From assembly GCA_963726615.1 (NCBI GenBank), contig CAVSCX010000015.1:248001-312000 (forward strand): 64,000 nucleotides of DNA, read 5' to 3'. Source of the DNA: CAWDZK01 sp963726615 (GTDB lineage: Bacteria > Actinomycetota > Actinomycetes > JACCUZ01). The position numbers and the translations under genes are program-made. Below, piece after piece: positions 32,148 through 40,515 of the stretch (positions are counted from its first letter, which is position 1; each line of letters opens with the position of its first letter). The notes beneath the pieces are model-generated. The model made no database searches and was not told the DNA's origin. It saw only the letters and a program-made list of their open reading frames with translations.

Positions 32148-33095
32148 TCAGTAGAACCACGGGTACGGGGACCAGTCGGGCTCCCGCTTCTCGAGGAAGG
32201 CGTCCCGGCCCTCCACCGCCTCGTCGGTCATGTACGCCAGCCGGGTCGCCTCGCCGGCGAAGACCTGCTGGCCCATCAGGCCGTCGTCCACCAGGTTGAG
32301 GGCGAACTTCAGCATCCGCTGCGCGGTGGGGCTCTTGCCGTTCACCTCGGCGGCCACCTCGAGCGCGGCCCTCTCGAGCTCGGCGTGGTCGGCAATGATG
32401 TTCACCGCGCCCATCCGCTGCATCGCCTCGCCGTCGTACGTGCGGCCGAGAAAGAAGATCTCGCGGGCGTTCTTCTGTCCGACCATCTTCGCCAGGTACG
32501 CCGAGCCGTAGCCCGCGTCGAACGAGCCGACGTCGGCGTCGGTCTGCTTGAACCGGGCGTGCTCACGGCTGGCGATCGTGAGGTCGCACACCACATGCAG
32601 CGAGTGCCCGCCACCGGCGGCCCAGCCGTTGACCACGGCGACAACGACCTTCGGCATGGTCCGGATCAGCCGCTGCACCTCGAGGATGTGCAGGCGCCCG
32701 CCTTCCGCCCTGACCCGCGCGGCGTCCACGGTGTCCGCGGTCTCGCCCTCGGCGTACTGGTAGCCGCTGCGGCCGCGGATCCGCTGGTCCCCACCGGAGC
32801 AGAAGGCCCGCCCACCGTCCTTGGCCGAGGGACCGTTGCCGGTGAGCAGGACGCAGCCCACGTCGGGTGTACGACGGGCGTGGTCGAGCACGCGGTACAG
32901 CTCGTCGACCGTGTGAGGACGGAAGGCGTTGCGCACCTCCGGCCGGTCGAACGCGACTCGCACCGTGCCCCGGCCCGGACCGTCCACCACCGCGCGGTGG
33001 TAGGTCACGTCGGTCAGGTCGAAGCCCTCCACGGAACGCCAGGCGGCCGGGTCGAACAGCTCGGAGACGGTGCGGTCGTCGGGTCGGTCGGGCAC
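32148..33095 (-). CDS. menB: 1,4-Dihydroxy-2-naphthoyl-CoA synthase
   Basis: Crotonase-fold enzyme (315 residues) that cyclises o-succinylbenzoyl-CoA. Family motifs are CSGGDQRIRGRSGYQY, VVNGWAAGGGHSLHVVCDLT (oxyanion hole), GSFDAGYGSAYLAKMVGQK (catalytic Asp/Tyr region) and the C-terminal FLEKREPDWSPYPWFY. GTG at 33095 is used. It starts only 18 bases from the divergent menC, so the two promoters must overlap or lie within the genes. Confidence 0.96.
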   Translation of the reverse strand: MPDRPDDRTVSELFDPAAWRSVEGFDLTDVTYHRAVVDGPGRGTVRVAFDRPEVRNAFRPHTVDELYRVLDHARRTPDVGCVLLTGNGPSAKDGGRAFCSGGDQRIRGRSGYQYAEGETADTVDAARVRAEGGRLHILEVQRLIRTMPKVVVAVVNGWAAGGGHSLHVVCDLTIASREHARFKQTDADVGSFDAGYGSAYLAKMVGQKNAREIFFLGRTYDGEAMQRMGAVNIIADHAELERAALEVAAEVNGKSPTAQRMLKFALNLVDDGLMGQQVFAGEATRLAYMTDEAVEGRDAFLEKREPDWSPYPWFY

Positions 33096-33113
33096 GTCGG
33101 CGAGGATAGGCGC

Positions 33114-34091
33114 ATGGCCGCCGGGACCGGGACGCCGCCAGACGGCAGGGTCGTCTGGTCGCTCCCGATGCGCACCAGGTTCCGCGGCATCGACGTGCGC
33201 GAGGGTGTGCTGGCGCGCGGCGACTGCGGCTGGGGCGAGTTCTCCCCGTTCTGGGACTACGACGACGCGGAGTGCGTGCCGTGGCTGCTCTCCATGCTCG
33301 AGGCCATCGACCTCGGCTGGCCGCCGGCGGTGCGCCACCGGATCCCGGTGAACCTCACCGTCCCCGCTGTCGGACCGGAACGTGCTGCCGAGATCGTGCG
33401 TGCGTCCTCGGGTTGCCGGACGGCGAAGGTGAAGGTCTCCGAGGCCGGGCAGTCCGAGGACGACGACCTGGCGCGGGTCGCTGCGGTCCGCGACGCCCTT
33501 GGCCCCGGCGGCAAGGTGCGCGTCGACGCCAACGGCGGCTGGGACGTGGACACCGCCGTCCGGATGACCCGCCTGCTCGACGCGGCGGCCGACGGCCTGG
33601 AGTACGTCGAGCAGCCGTGCGGCACTGTCGAGGAGCTCGCCGCCGTACGTCGCCGGGTCGACGTCCCCGTCGCGGCCGACGAGTCGATCCGGCGGGCCGA
33701 GGACCCGCTCCGGGTGGCCCGGATGGGCGCGGCGGACATCGCGGTCCTCAAGGTGGCGCCACTCGGCGGGGTCGCCGCCTGCCTGCGGATCGCCGAGCAG
33801 ATCGGCTTGCCCGTGGTCGTCTCCTCGGCGCTGGAGACCTCGGTCGGCCTTGCCGCCGGCGTCGCGCTCGCCGCGGCGCTGCCGGACCTGCCGTACGCCT
33901 GCGGGCTGGCAACCCTGCAGCTGCTCGACGGCGACGTCACCTCGAGGCCGTTCACCGTGGTCGACGGCGAGCTCGACGTGCGACGCCCGGAGCCGGACCT
34001 CGCCGAGACGGCGCGCGGCGACGAGGCCACCCACCTGCGCTGGACGGCCAGGCTGGCGTCGGTGACCGCGACGTCGGAGGGGCACGGATGA
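33114..34091 (+). CDS. menC: o-Succinylbenzoate synthase
   Basis: Enolase-superfamily dehydratase (325 residues) that makes o-succinylbenzoate from the SHCHC intermediate. The catalytic KxK is in TAKVKVSEAG. Metal ligands are in VRVDANGGW, LEYVEQPC and PVAADESIR, and the second catalytic Lys is in VAVLKVAPLGG (one V may be read as I). The ATG follows GAGG. The stop overlaps menD (ATGA), so the enzymes of two successive steps are coupled. Confidence 0.95.
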   Translation: MAAGTGTPPDGRVVWSLPMRTRFRGIDVREGVLARGDCGWGEFSPFWDYDDAECVPWLLSMLEAIDLGWPPAVRHRIPVNLTVPAVGPERAAEIVRASSGCRTAKVKVSEAGQSEDDDLARVAAVRDALGPGGKVRVDANGGWDVDTAVRMTRLLDAAADGLEYVEQPCGTVEELAAVRRRVDVPVAADESIRRAEDPLRVARMGAADIAVLKVAPLGGVAACLRIAEQIGLPVVVSSALETSVGLAAGVALAAALPDLPYACGLATLQLLDGDVTSRPFTVVDGELDVRRPEPDLAETARGDEATHLRWTARLASVTATSEGHG

Positions 34092-35689
34092 ACCCGTCGA
34101 CGGCCCTGGCGACGGTGGTCGTCGACGAGCTGGTGCAGGGCGGTGTCCGCGAGGCGGTGCTCTGCCCCGGGTCGCGGAACGCCCCGCTCTCCTTCGCCCT
34201 GCACGAGGCGGACCGGCTGGGGCGGCTGCGTCTGCACGTGCGCATCGACGAGCGCACGGCCGCGTTCCTGGCGCTGGGGCTGGCGAAGGCCTCCGGCCGG
34301 CCGGTTCCGGTGGTCACGACCTCCGGCACCGCTGCGGTCAACCTGCACCCCGCCGTGGTGGAGGCCGAGTACGCCCACGTGGGACTGGTGGCGATCACGG
34401 CCGACCGGCCGGCGGAGCTGCGTGAGCTCGGCGCCAACCAGACGATCCGCCAGGTGGGGCTCTACGGGCGGTCGGTCGCGTACGGCGACGACCTCTCGGT
34501 CGACACCCGCACCACGGTCGGGCGGTGGCGCACAGCGGTGGACCAGGCGCTCGTGCGCGCGCAGTCGAGGCCGGTACACCTGAACATCGCGTTCCGGGAC
34601 CCGCTGGTGCCGGATGGGGACCTCGAGTGGAGCGAGCGGCTGGACGCACCGCCGGCCGAGCCGCGGATCGAGCGCGGTGGCCAGCGGTCCTGGGGGTACG
34701 CCGACCTCGAGACCGGCGGCCGCACCGTGGTCGTGGCAGGGGACCAGGCGCTCGCCGACGCACGGTCACTGGCCGAGGCGGGCGGCTGGCCGCTACTGGC
34801 CGAGCCGTCGTCCGGGCACCGCGCCGGGCCGAACGCGCTGGCGACCTACCCCCTGCTGCTGGATCATCTCGGCGGCGACATCGAGCGGGTGGTGGTCGCC
34901 GGCCGCCCCACGCTGTCGCGCCAGGTGACCCGGCTGCTCGCGCGCACCGACCTCGAGGTCCACAGGCTGCGCGACGACCCCAGGACGCCGGCGGTGACCG
35001 GACCGGTCGACGACGCCTGGCTGCGCCGGTGGCAGGAGGCGGACCGGTCGGCACGAACTGCTGTCGACGAGGTCCTGGCCGGGCAACCCGTCAGTGGTGT
35101 CGCTGTCGCCCGCACGGTTGCGGCGGGGGTCACACCGGGTGGGCTGCTTGTCGCGGGCTCGTCGTCGGCCATCCGGGACCTCGACCTCGCCGACCCCTGG
35201 GACCAGGACCCGCCACTGGTGCTCGCGAACCGCGGTGCCTCGGGCATCGACGGCACCGTGTCGACGGCCGTGGGCGCGGCGCTCGCCCATCAGGCGACCG
35301 GCGGCCCGGCGCACGCGCTCATGGGGGACCTCACCTTCCTGCACGACAGCACCGGTCTGGTGATCGGCCCGGGGGAGCCGCGCCCTGACCTCACGCTCGT
35401 GGTGGTCAACGACGGCGGCGGCGGCCTGTTCACCCAGCTCGAACAGGGCGCCCCGGAGCACGCGGCGGTCTTCGAGCGGGTCTTCGGCACGCCGCACGGT
35501 GTGGACCTGGCGGCGCTCTGCGCGGCGACGAGCACCCCGCACTCGAGTGTCGACCGCCTGGACGAGCTCCGGTCGCAGCTCGCCGAGACACCCGCGGGAC
35601 TCCGGGTGGTCGAGGTGCGCACCGACCGCACCCGCACCCGGGACCTGCACGCGATGCTGCGGTCGGCCGTGGCTGGGGCGCTGGCATGA
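34088..35689 (+). CDS. menD: 2-Succinyl-5-enolpyruvyl-6-hydroxy-3-cyclohexene-1-carboxylate synthase
   Basis: Thiamine diphosphate enzyme (533 residues) that adds succinic semialdehyde (from 2-oxoglutarate) to isochorismate. Seen: VLCPGSRNAPLSFAL near residues 24-38, the catalytic Glu in RIDERTAAF, NRGASGIDGTVSTAVG, and the ThDP/Mg segment GDLTFLHDSTGL with VVVNDGGGGLF. It uses the product of MenF, encoded on the other strand nearby. Its stop is followed by about 105 bases without a recognisable gene before the convergent methyltransferase. Confidence 0.96.
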   Translation: MNPSTALATVVVDELVQGGVREAVLCPGSRNAPLSFALHEADRLGRLRLHVRIDERTAAFLALGLAKASGRPVPVVTTSGTAAVNLHPAVVEAEYAHVGLVAITADRPAELRELGANQTIRQVGLYGRSVAYGDDLSVDTRTTVGRWRTAVDQALVRAQSRPVHLNIAFRDPLVPDGDLEWSERLDAPPAEPRIERGGQRSWGYADLETGGRTVVVAGDQALADARSLAEAGGWPLLAEPSSGHRAGPNALATYPLLLDHLGGDIERVVVAGRPTLSRQVTRLLARTDLEVHRLRDDPRTPAVTGPVDDAWLRRWQEADRSARTAVDEVLAGQPVSGVAVARTVAAGVTPGGLLVAGSSSAIRDLDLADPWDQDPPLVLANRGASGIDGTVSTAVGAALAHQATGGPAHALMGDLTFLHDSTGLVIGPGEPRPDLTLVVVNDGGGGLFTQLEQGAPEHAAVFERVFGTPHGVDLAALCAATSTPHSSVDRLDELRSQLAETPAGLRVVEVRTDRTRTRDLHAMLRSAVAGALA

Positions 35690-35794
35690 GGGGACGGTCA
35701 CCACCTGCTCGTGGCGCGCAACGGGGAGTCGGGCGCGCGTGTCGCAGCGCCGTCGGGCGTCTCGAGGGGCGCGGCTGCTACTACCAGGCCGCAC

Positions 35795-36541
35795 TCAGCT
35801 CGGCGCGGTCCGCAGGCGGTACGTCGACACGTGCGAGCGGGAGTCGGCGGAGAACTCGGCGCCGGACCAGTCGGCGTGCCGCGACTCCAGCTCGAGCCCG
35901 GCCAGCAGGGCCATCAGGTCCAGCTCGGCCGGCCAGATGTACCGGTGAGGGCTGCGGACGAGCTCGGCCGAGGTCCCCTCGCCGACGTGGACGTGGTGGG
36001 ACACCACGTGCTGGTTCACCGTGTCGTAGGTGTCGAGGCCGATGTACCCGGGCTCCACCTGCCAGACCATGGCCTGCTGGCCCGGTGGGAGCCGGCGCAG
36101 CTCGGGCACCCAGAGCTCGATGACGAAGCGGCCACCCGCCGCGAGGTGCCGCGCCGCGTTGCGGAAGCAGGCGACCTGCTCGGCCTGGGTCAAGAGGTTC
36201 GAGATGGTGTTGAACACGAGGTAGACCAGCCGGAACTCGCCGGGCGCCAGGGCGGTGGCCATGTCGCCGATCACGACGGGGATCGCCGCCTCGTCGGCCT
36301 TGGTCCTGAGCTGGTCGACCATCGGCACGGACAGCTCGATGCCCGTGACGGGGACTCCGCGCTCGGCGAGCGGCACCGCCACCCGGCCGGTCCCGATCGC
36401 CAGCTCCAGCGCGCGGCCGCCCCCGGCCAGGTCGGCCAGACGGTCGACTGTCGGGCCGAGCACCTCCGGGGCGAACATGCCGGTGCCGGGCGTGTCGTAG
36501 CGCCGGGCCGCGTCGGCGTCCCAGATGTCCTCCTGCCGCAT
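35795..36541 (-). CDS. Class I SAM-dependent methyltransferase
   Basis: A 248-residue protein. The SAM-binding motif I (ALELAIGTGRVAVPLAERG) is near residues 44-62. An acidic residue ends strand 2 (VTGIELS) and motif II/III is around VVIGDMATALAPG. It is not MenG, which is at 39380. The substrate is unknown. It is a methyltransferase of the type-25/11 group by motif. It is read leftwards with the hydrolase upstream, 64 bases apart. Confidence 0.85.
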   Translation of the reverse strand: MRQEDIWDADAARRYDTPGTGMFAPEVLGPTVDRLADLAGGGRALELAIGTGRVAVPLAERGVPVTGIELSVPMVDQLRTKADEAAIPVVIGDMATALAPGEFRLVYLVFNTISNLLTQAEQVACFRNAARHLAAGGRFVIELWVPELRRLPPGQQAMVWQVEPGYIGLDTYDTVNQHVVSHHVHVGEGTSAELVRSPHRYIWPAELDLMALLAGLELESRHADWSGAEFSADSRSHVSTYRLRTAPS

Positions 36542-36605
36542 GGACAGGATCCTGGCAACACCGAGGTGGGGCGTCCAACGCCTTTGCCGGCCGCCCCGGT
36601 CGAGG

Positions 36606-37313
36606 TCAGGTGCGGTCGACGGCCGCCAGGATCACCCGGGCCAGGTCGTCCGGGCGGCTGACCTGCGGCCAGTGACCCGAGTCGAGGTCGACGTACTCGA
36701 CGTTCCGCAGACTGGCCAGCTCGGCGACGCCCTCCTCGCCCTCGTCGATCCACTTCTTCAGCTGCGCGGTCGGGTACTCGCACGCCACGACAGTGGCGGG
36801 TACGTCGCGGCGCCTGTCGTCGGAGAGCCGGAAGGCGTCGGTGACGGCCCGGGCCGGCGACGGGATGGACCGCTCGCGCATCGCAGCCCGCTGCCCGTCG
36901 TCGAGGTCGGCGACCATCTCGTCGTCGAAGAAGGACCACTCCGGGAGCGGGGCGTCGGTGCCGTCGAGCGGGAAGCCGCCGCCGTCCTCCCTGCTCGGGC
37001 GGGCGTCGGCAGGCTCGCTGCCGACGAAGACGATGCGGGCGACCTTGTCCGGCCGCTCGTCCAGCGCGTGGTAGGCGACCATGCCGCCGAACGAGTGGCC
37101 GACGAGTGCGACCTCGCCGTCTGCAGCGTCGATCGCGGCGACCACGGCGTCGACGTGGTCCCGCCACGAGACGGCGGACCGGTCGGCCGTCACCGTCTCC
37201 ATACCGGGGAGCGTGAGTGGCCGAGGCTGATGACCCGCCTTCTCGAGGTGGGGCACCACCGCGTCCCACGTCGAGCCGTCGAGCCAGAGGCCGGGTACGA
37301 GGATGATCTCCAT
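36606..37313 (-). CDS. Alpha/beta hydrolase
   Basis: A 235-residue hydrolase. The N-terminal strand is MEIILVPGLWLDGSTWDAVV with an oxyanion GLW motif. The nucleophile elbow is GHSFGGM (Ser near residue 84). A likely acid lies before the final helix, and the catalytic His is in DSGHWPQVSRPDDLA. ATG at 37313 is chosen. TAGGCT, a -10-like hexamer, ends seven bases before it, so the message may be leaderless. A GTG ten codons upstream is less likely. MenH-like activity cannot be excluded, but the motifs fit the EstC/salicylate esterase-like group better. Confidence 0.85.
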   Translation of the reverse strand: MEIILVPGLWLDGSTWDAVVPHLEKAGHQPRPLTLPGMETVTADRSAVSWRDHVDAVVAAIDAADGEVALVGHSFGGMVAYHALDERPDKVARIVFVGSEPADARPSREDGGGFPLDGTDAPLPEWSFFDDEMVADLDDGQRAAMRERSIPSPARAVTDAFRLSDDRRRDVPATVVACEYPTAQLKKWIDEGEEGVAELASLRNVEYVDLDSGHWPQVSRPDDLARVILAAVDRT

Positions 37314-37407
37314 GCCGGCGAGCCTAGGCGAGTCCACCGACACACCGGCCCTCGCCCCGGACCGGGAAGATCACTGAGCGGCGGACGGCGGACAGGGTCG
37401 AGACGGC

Positions 37408-38679
37408 CTAGCCCTCGAGGGCCTCGCGCATCGGCAGCAGCTTGGCCTGTGCCTCGAGCACCTCGTCGTCCGGCTCGCTTCCCGCGACGATGCCGCCGCC
37501 GGCGAAAAGCCGCGCCGTCGGGCCGTCGAGCTGGGCACAGCGCAGCGCGATGCCCCACTCGCCGTCGCCCCGGGCGTCGACCCAGCCGACCGGGCCGCTG
37601 TACCGGCCGCGGGCCATCGGCTCGAGGTCGGCGATCACGTCGAGCGCGGTGCGGGTCGGGGTGCCGCCGACCGCCGCTGTGGGGTGCACCGCGCCGAGAA
37701 GGTCGAGCACGTCCGACCCGTCCTCGACGGTAGCGGTGACGTCAGTGGCCAGATGGGTGACGTTCGACAGCTCCAGCGGGTGCGGCGCCGGCGGCACCTC
37801 CAGGTCGCGCACGTGCGGCGCCAGCGACGCGACGAGCGACTCGACCGCGTACCGGTGCTCCTCGAGGTCCTTGGCCGAGTGCAGGAGGGCGTCGACCCGC
37901 GCCTGGTCCGCGGCCGGGTCGCCGCCGCGGGTCGTCGTCCCGGCGAGCACCCGGGAGACCACCCGGTCACCGCTGCGGCTGACGAGCAGCTCGGGCGTGG
38001 CGCCGACCAGGCCGGCGACGGCGAACGTCCAGCAGTCGGGGTTCGCGTCCGCGAGCCCCGCGAGCACCGCGCGGACGTCGATGTCGGCATCCGCCACCGC
38101 GAGCAGGTCGTGGGCGAGCACCACCTTGTCCAGCCCGCCCGCCTCGATCCGGGCGACCGCCCGGGCCACCGCCGACCGGAACTCGGTGACCGGCAGGTCG
38201 CCGTGTGCGTAGCGGAGCCCGCGGGTCGGCCGCACCGGCTCGGGGGAGGCCAGCCGCGGCGGCTCCCCGACGGTGGTGAGCCAGGTGCGGCTCTCGGCCC
38301 GGCCGAGCACCACCTCCGGTACGACGACCACGGAGACCTCGTCGTCGCGGAACGCGAACGACCCGAACGCGACCGGCCCGCTGCCACGGACGCCGACCTC
38401 GTCGTCGACGTCGACCTGGGCGACGACCTCCCGCCACCAGTCGCGGGCCCGGACGAACCGGTCCGGGCCGGTGACCTCCAGCCGGGCGGCCTCGCCCCAG
38501 CCGACCAGGCCGGAGCCGTCGCGCACCCAGGCGAGCGCGTCGGCGGCGTGCGGGAGCCGGTGCAGCAGGGTGCCGACAAGGTCGACCGGCTGGCTGCGTA
38601 CCCGCCGGCGAACCCGGGCAGAGGCGGCGACATCGGCGTCGGCGGACGGCGGGACCGCGTCGCCGCGCACCGTGCTCAT
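37408..38679 (-). CDS. menF: Isochorismate synthase
   Basis: Chorismate-utilising enzyme (423 residues) that isomerises chorismate to isochorismate, the first committed step of menaquinone synthesis. Motifs: GGLDKVVLAHDLL (active-site Lys), SRVLAGTTTRGGDPAAD, KDLEEHRYAVE, HPTAAVGGTPT, RYSGPVGWVDARGDGEWGIA and ARLFAGGGIVAGSEPD. A variable N-terminal third is usual for the family. No salicylate synthase or siderophore genes are nearby, so a menaquinone role is the natural reading. Confidence 0.95.
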   Translation of the reverse strand: MSTVRGDAVPPSADADVAASARVRRRVRSQPVDLVGTLLHRLPHAADALAWVRDGSGLVGWGEAARLEVTGPDRFVRARDWWREVVAQVDVDDEVGVRGSGPVAFGSFAFRDDEVSVVVVPEVVLGRAESRTWLTTVGEPPRLASPEPVRPTRGLRYAHGDLPVTEFRSAVARAVARIEAGGLDKVVLAHDLLAVADADIDVRAVLAGLADANPDCWTFAVAGLVGATPELLVSRSGDRVVSRVLAGTTTRGGDPAADQARVDALLHSAKDLEEHRYAVESLVASLAPHVRDLEVPPAPHPLELSNVTHLATDVTATVEDGSDVLDLLGAVHPTAAVGGTPTRTALDVIADLEPMARGRYSGPVGWVDARGDGEWGIALRCAQLDGPTARLFAGGGIVAGSEPDDEVLEAQAKLLPMREALEG

Positions 38680-38740
38680 GCCGCCCGAGCGTACGTGCCG
38701 GCCGGGCGGACGCCGCATGCGGTCGGCGCCGCGGGGCGGG

Positions 38741-39046
38741 TCAGAGGCGCCGAAGGATCTCGTCGCGGTAGTCCGGCAGGGCCTTGCCCACCTCGTCCAG
38801 CGCGAACCGTTCCGGCACGGCGGCCGGGTCGTTCTCCAGCAGGTAGGCCAGCGACGCACGCACGAGCAGCGGCTCCTGGGCGTCGGAGAGCCCGAGGTCG
38901 GCCATCAGCTCCTCCGGGACGGACACACGGTGCCGGGTGCCGGCACCGGAGCGGTGGGTGATCGTCACGTCGTAGAGGTGCCGGTCGGACGCGGTGATCT
39001 CCAGGTCGGCAGGCTCAGGCGGGTCATGGACCTGGTCGGGGGGCAT
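38741..39046 (-). CDS. Conserved-looking hypothetical protein, 101 residues
   Basis: I do not recognise the family. The protein is acidic and has a beta-rich first half (LEITASDRHLYDVTITHRSG, HRVSVPEELMADLGL). A helical second half follows, ending FALDEVGKALPDYRDEILRR. There is no signal peptide or membrane helix. The codon pattern (strong GC in third positions) supports coding. It is divergent from the small gene at 39078 across a 16-bp perfect palindrome, and menF follows on the same strand after 61 bases. Confidence 0.7.
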   Translation of the reverse strand: MPPDQVHDPPEPADLEITASDRHLYDVTITHRSGAGTRHRVSVPEELMADLGLSDAQEPLLVRASLAYLLENDPAAVPERFALDEVGKALPDYRDEILRRL

Positions 39047-39053
39047 GCACCGG

Positions 39054-39069
39054 GCCTACCCGGGTAGGC
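39054..39069. promoter_or_regulatory. 16-bp perfect palindrome between divergent small genes
   Basis: GCCTACCCGGGTAGGC occupies the middle of the 31-base gap between the two start codons. Each arm contains TAGGC placed 6-7 bases before an ATG on its own strand (TAGGCG then TCCTCCC and ATG; TAGGCC then CGGTGC and ATG). Two -10 elements of leaderless promoters could therefore share one operator. No -35 is obvious. Confidence 0.45.
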
Positions 39070-39077
39070 GTCCTCCC

Positions 39078-39296
39078 ATGACAGGCAGCGAGGACCGATG
39101 GGTCTACCCGGCCGAAGGCGAGGACCCTCGGGACGCGGACCGGAAGCCCACCAGCGAGGTGTCGGCCGAGCGCGGCGTCGCGCGTCCGGTGAGGCACGAC
39201 CAGGACGTGGAGCGGGACCAGGGCCTGACCGCCGACAAGCCGGGGGTCGACCCGAGCGACCGCGAGCGCGAGATCGGCGACCCGGGAGCCTCCTGA
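39078..39296 (+). CDS. Small acidic disordered protein, 72 residues, hypothetical
   Basis: I do not recognise it. The composition is rich in Asp, Glu, Arg and Pro, with no hydrophobic core, membrane helix or Cys. Predicted disordered. It opens MTGSEDRWVYPAEGEDPRDA. Coding is inferred from codon pattern and the promoter-like palindrome upstream. menG starts 83 bases downstream on the same strand. Confidence 0.55.
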   Translation: MTGSEDRWVYPAEGEDPRDADRKPTSEVSAERGVARPVRHDQDVERDQGLTADKPGVDPSDREREIGDPGAS

Positions 39297-39379
39297 GCAG
39301 GACGGCGAGGTCCGGACCGTCGCAGGGTGGCACAGGGGTCGACCGGCCACTGCCGCGGGTCCGTGCGAGGCTTCGGCAC

Positions 39380-40090
39380 GTGACCAGGACCCCGCAGCTG
39401 CACGTGGCCGACCTGGCCAAGGCGCCCCGCGAGGTGGCGGCGATGTTCGACGACGTGGCCCAGCGCTACGACCTCACCAACGACGTGCTGTCCCTCGGCC
39501 AGGCCAGGCTGTGGCGGCGGGCGGTCGCGCGGGCGGTCGACGCCGGGCCGGGGGAGCGGGTCCTCGACCTGGCGGCCGGCACCGGCTCGTCGTCGCTGCC
39601 GTTCGCCGTCGCCGGGGCGAGGGTGGTCGCCGCGGACTTCTCACTCGGCATGCTGCGGGTCGGAAAGCGGGCCCATCCCGGTCTCGACCTGCTGGCCGGT
39701 GATGCGCTGCGGCTGCCGTTCGCCGACGGCGTGTTCGATGCGGTGACGATCTCCTTCGGCCTGCGCAACGTCTCCGACGTCGACGCCGCGCTGGCCGAGA
39801 TGGCCCGGGTCACCAGGCCCGGCGGCCGTCTCGTGGTCTGCGAGTTCAGCCACCCCACCTGGGCGCCGTTCCGGACCGTCTACTCCGGCTACCTCATGGG
39901 CGCGCTGCCCGGCGTCGCCCGCCGGGTGTCGAGCAACCCGGACGCCTACGTCTACCTGGCGGAGTCCATCCGGGCGTGGCCGGACCAGCCGGGGCTGGCC
40001 CGGCGGGTCGCGGCAGCCGGCTGGACGGCGGTCGGCTGGCGCAACCTCAGCGGCGGGATCGTCGCGCTGCACCGCGCCCACAAGCCGTAA
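39380..40090 (+). CDS. menG: Demethylmenaquinone methyltransferase
   Basis: SAM-dependent C-methyltransferase (236 residues, UbiE/MenG family) catalysing the last ring step of menaquinone synthesis. Seen: VAAMFDDVAQRYDLTNDVLS near residues 17-36, motif I VLDLAAGTGSSSLPFA, and the family signatures FDAVTISFGLRNVSDVDAAL and GGRLVVCEFSHPTWAPFRTV. GTG at 39380 is preceded by GAGG nine bases away and gives a family-like start. It precedes csbD and menJ on the same strand. Confidence 0.96.
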   Translation: MTRTPQLHVADLAKAPREVAAMFDDVAQRYDLTNDVLSLGQARLWRRAVARAVDAGPGERVLDLAAGTGSSSLPFAVAGARVVAADFSLGMLRVGKRAHPGLDLLAGDALRLPFADGVFDAVTISFGLRNVSDVDAALAEMARVTRPGGRLVVCEFSHPTWAPFRTVYSGYLMGALPGVARRVSSNPDAYVYLAESIRAWPDQPGLARRVAAAGWTAVGWRNLSGGIVALHRAHKP

Positions 40091-40178
40091 CCACGCCCGA
40101 CCGGCGGGTTTCGCGCACGCACCCTCGGCAAGGGGTTCGGGGCAGGACGTCAGCGACGTACACACGAGGAGGCCCGTC

Positions 40179-40352
40179 ATGGGAGCCGAGGACAAGACCC
40201 GGAACAAGGTCGAGGAGATCCAGGGCGACGCGAAGGAGAAGGTCGGGGCTGCTACCGGGGACGACGAGCTCCGCCACCAGGGCGAGCGGGACCAGTCCAA
40301 GGCGAACCTCAAGCAGGCCGGCGAGAAGGTCAAGGACGCCTTCAAGGACTGA
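40179..40352 (+). CDS. CsbD family stress protein
   Basis: A 57-residue hydrophilic protein of the CsbD family: MGAEDKTRNKVEEIQGDAKE at the start, then VGAATGDDELRHQGERDQSK and an amphipathic end (AGEKVKDAFKD). Family members are general stress proteins of unknown mechanism, controlled by SigB in Bacillus. A strong ribosome binding site (GAGGAGG) lies before the ATG. A good hairpin follows 20 bases after the stop. Confidence 0.88.
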   Translation: MGAEDKTRNKVEEIQGDAKEKVGAATGDDELRHQGERDQSKANLKQAGEKVKDAFKD

Positions 40353-40371
40353 CGGCACAGGCTGCTCGGCA

Positions 40372-40397
40372 GGGGCCCGTCCCGCGGGGCGGGCCCC
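40372..40397 (+). terminator. Hairpin terminator after csbD
   Basis: The 8-bp stem GGGGCCCG and CGGGCCCC encloses a 10-base loop. It lies 20 bases after the csbD stop and 119 bases before menJ. It lacks a T-run but is very stable. Confidence 0.6.
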
Positions 40398-40515
40398 TCG
40401 GCATGTGCGGGCACGGATGCGTAGACTGACGCCGCACCGCCGTTCGTGAAAGTTTTCACAAGCGCACCAGACCCGCCCCGAGAATCCCTCCAGACCCGCT
40501 GAAGGTGGCCCTCCC

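Noticed and set aside
35690..35794. Possible small gene between menD and the methyltransferase
   Set aside because: No start with a ribosome binding site, and the frame runs into the convergent gene without a recognisable protein pattern.
37314..37343. GTG at 37343 as start of the alpha/beta hydrolase
   Set aside because: It would add ten residues before the first strand with no ribosome binding site. ATG at 37313 begins the fold directly.
40091..40178. Possible SigB-type promoter before csbD (GTTTCG and GGGGTT)
   Set aside because: The spacing (18 bases) and the second element do not fit the GTTT-N14-16-GGGTA pattern, so I do not list it.
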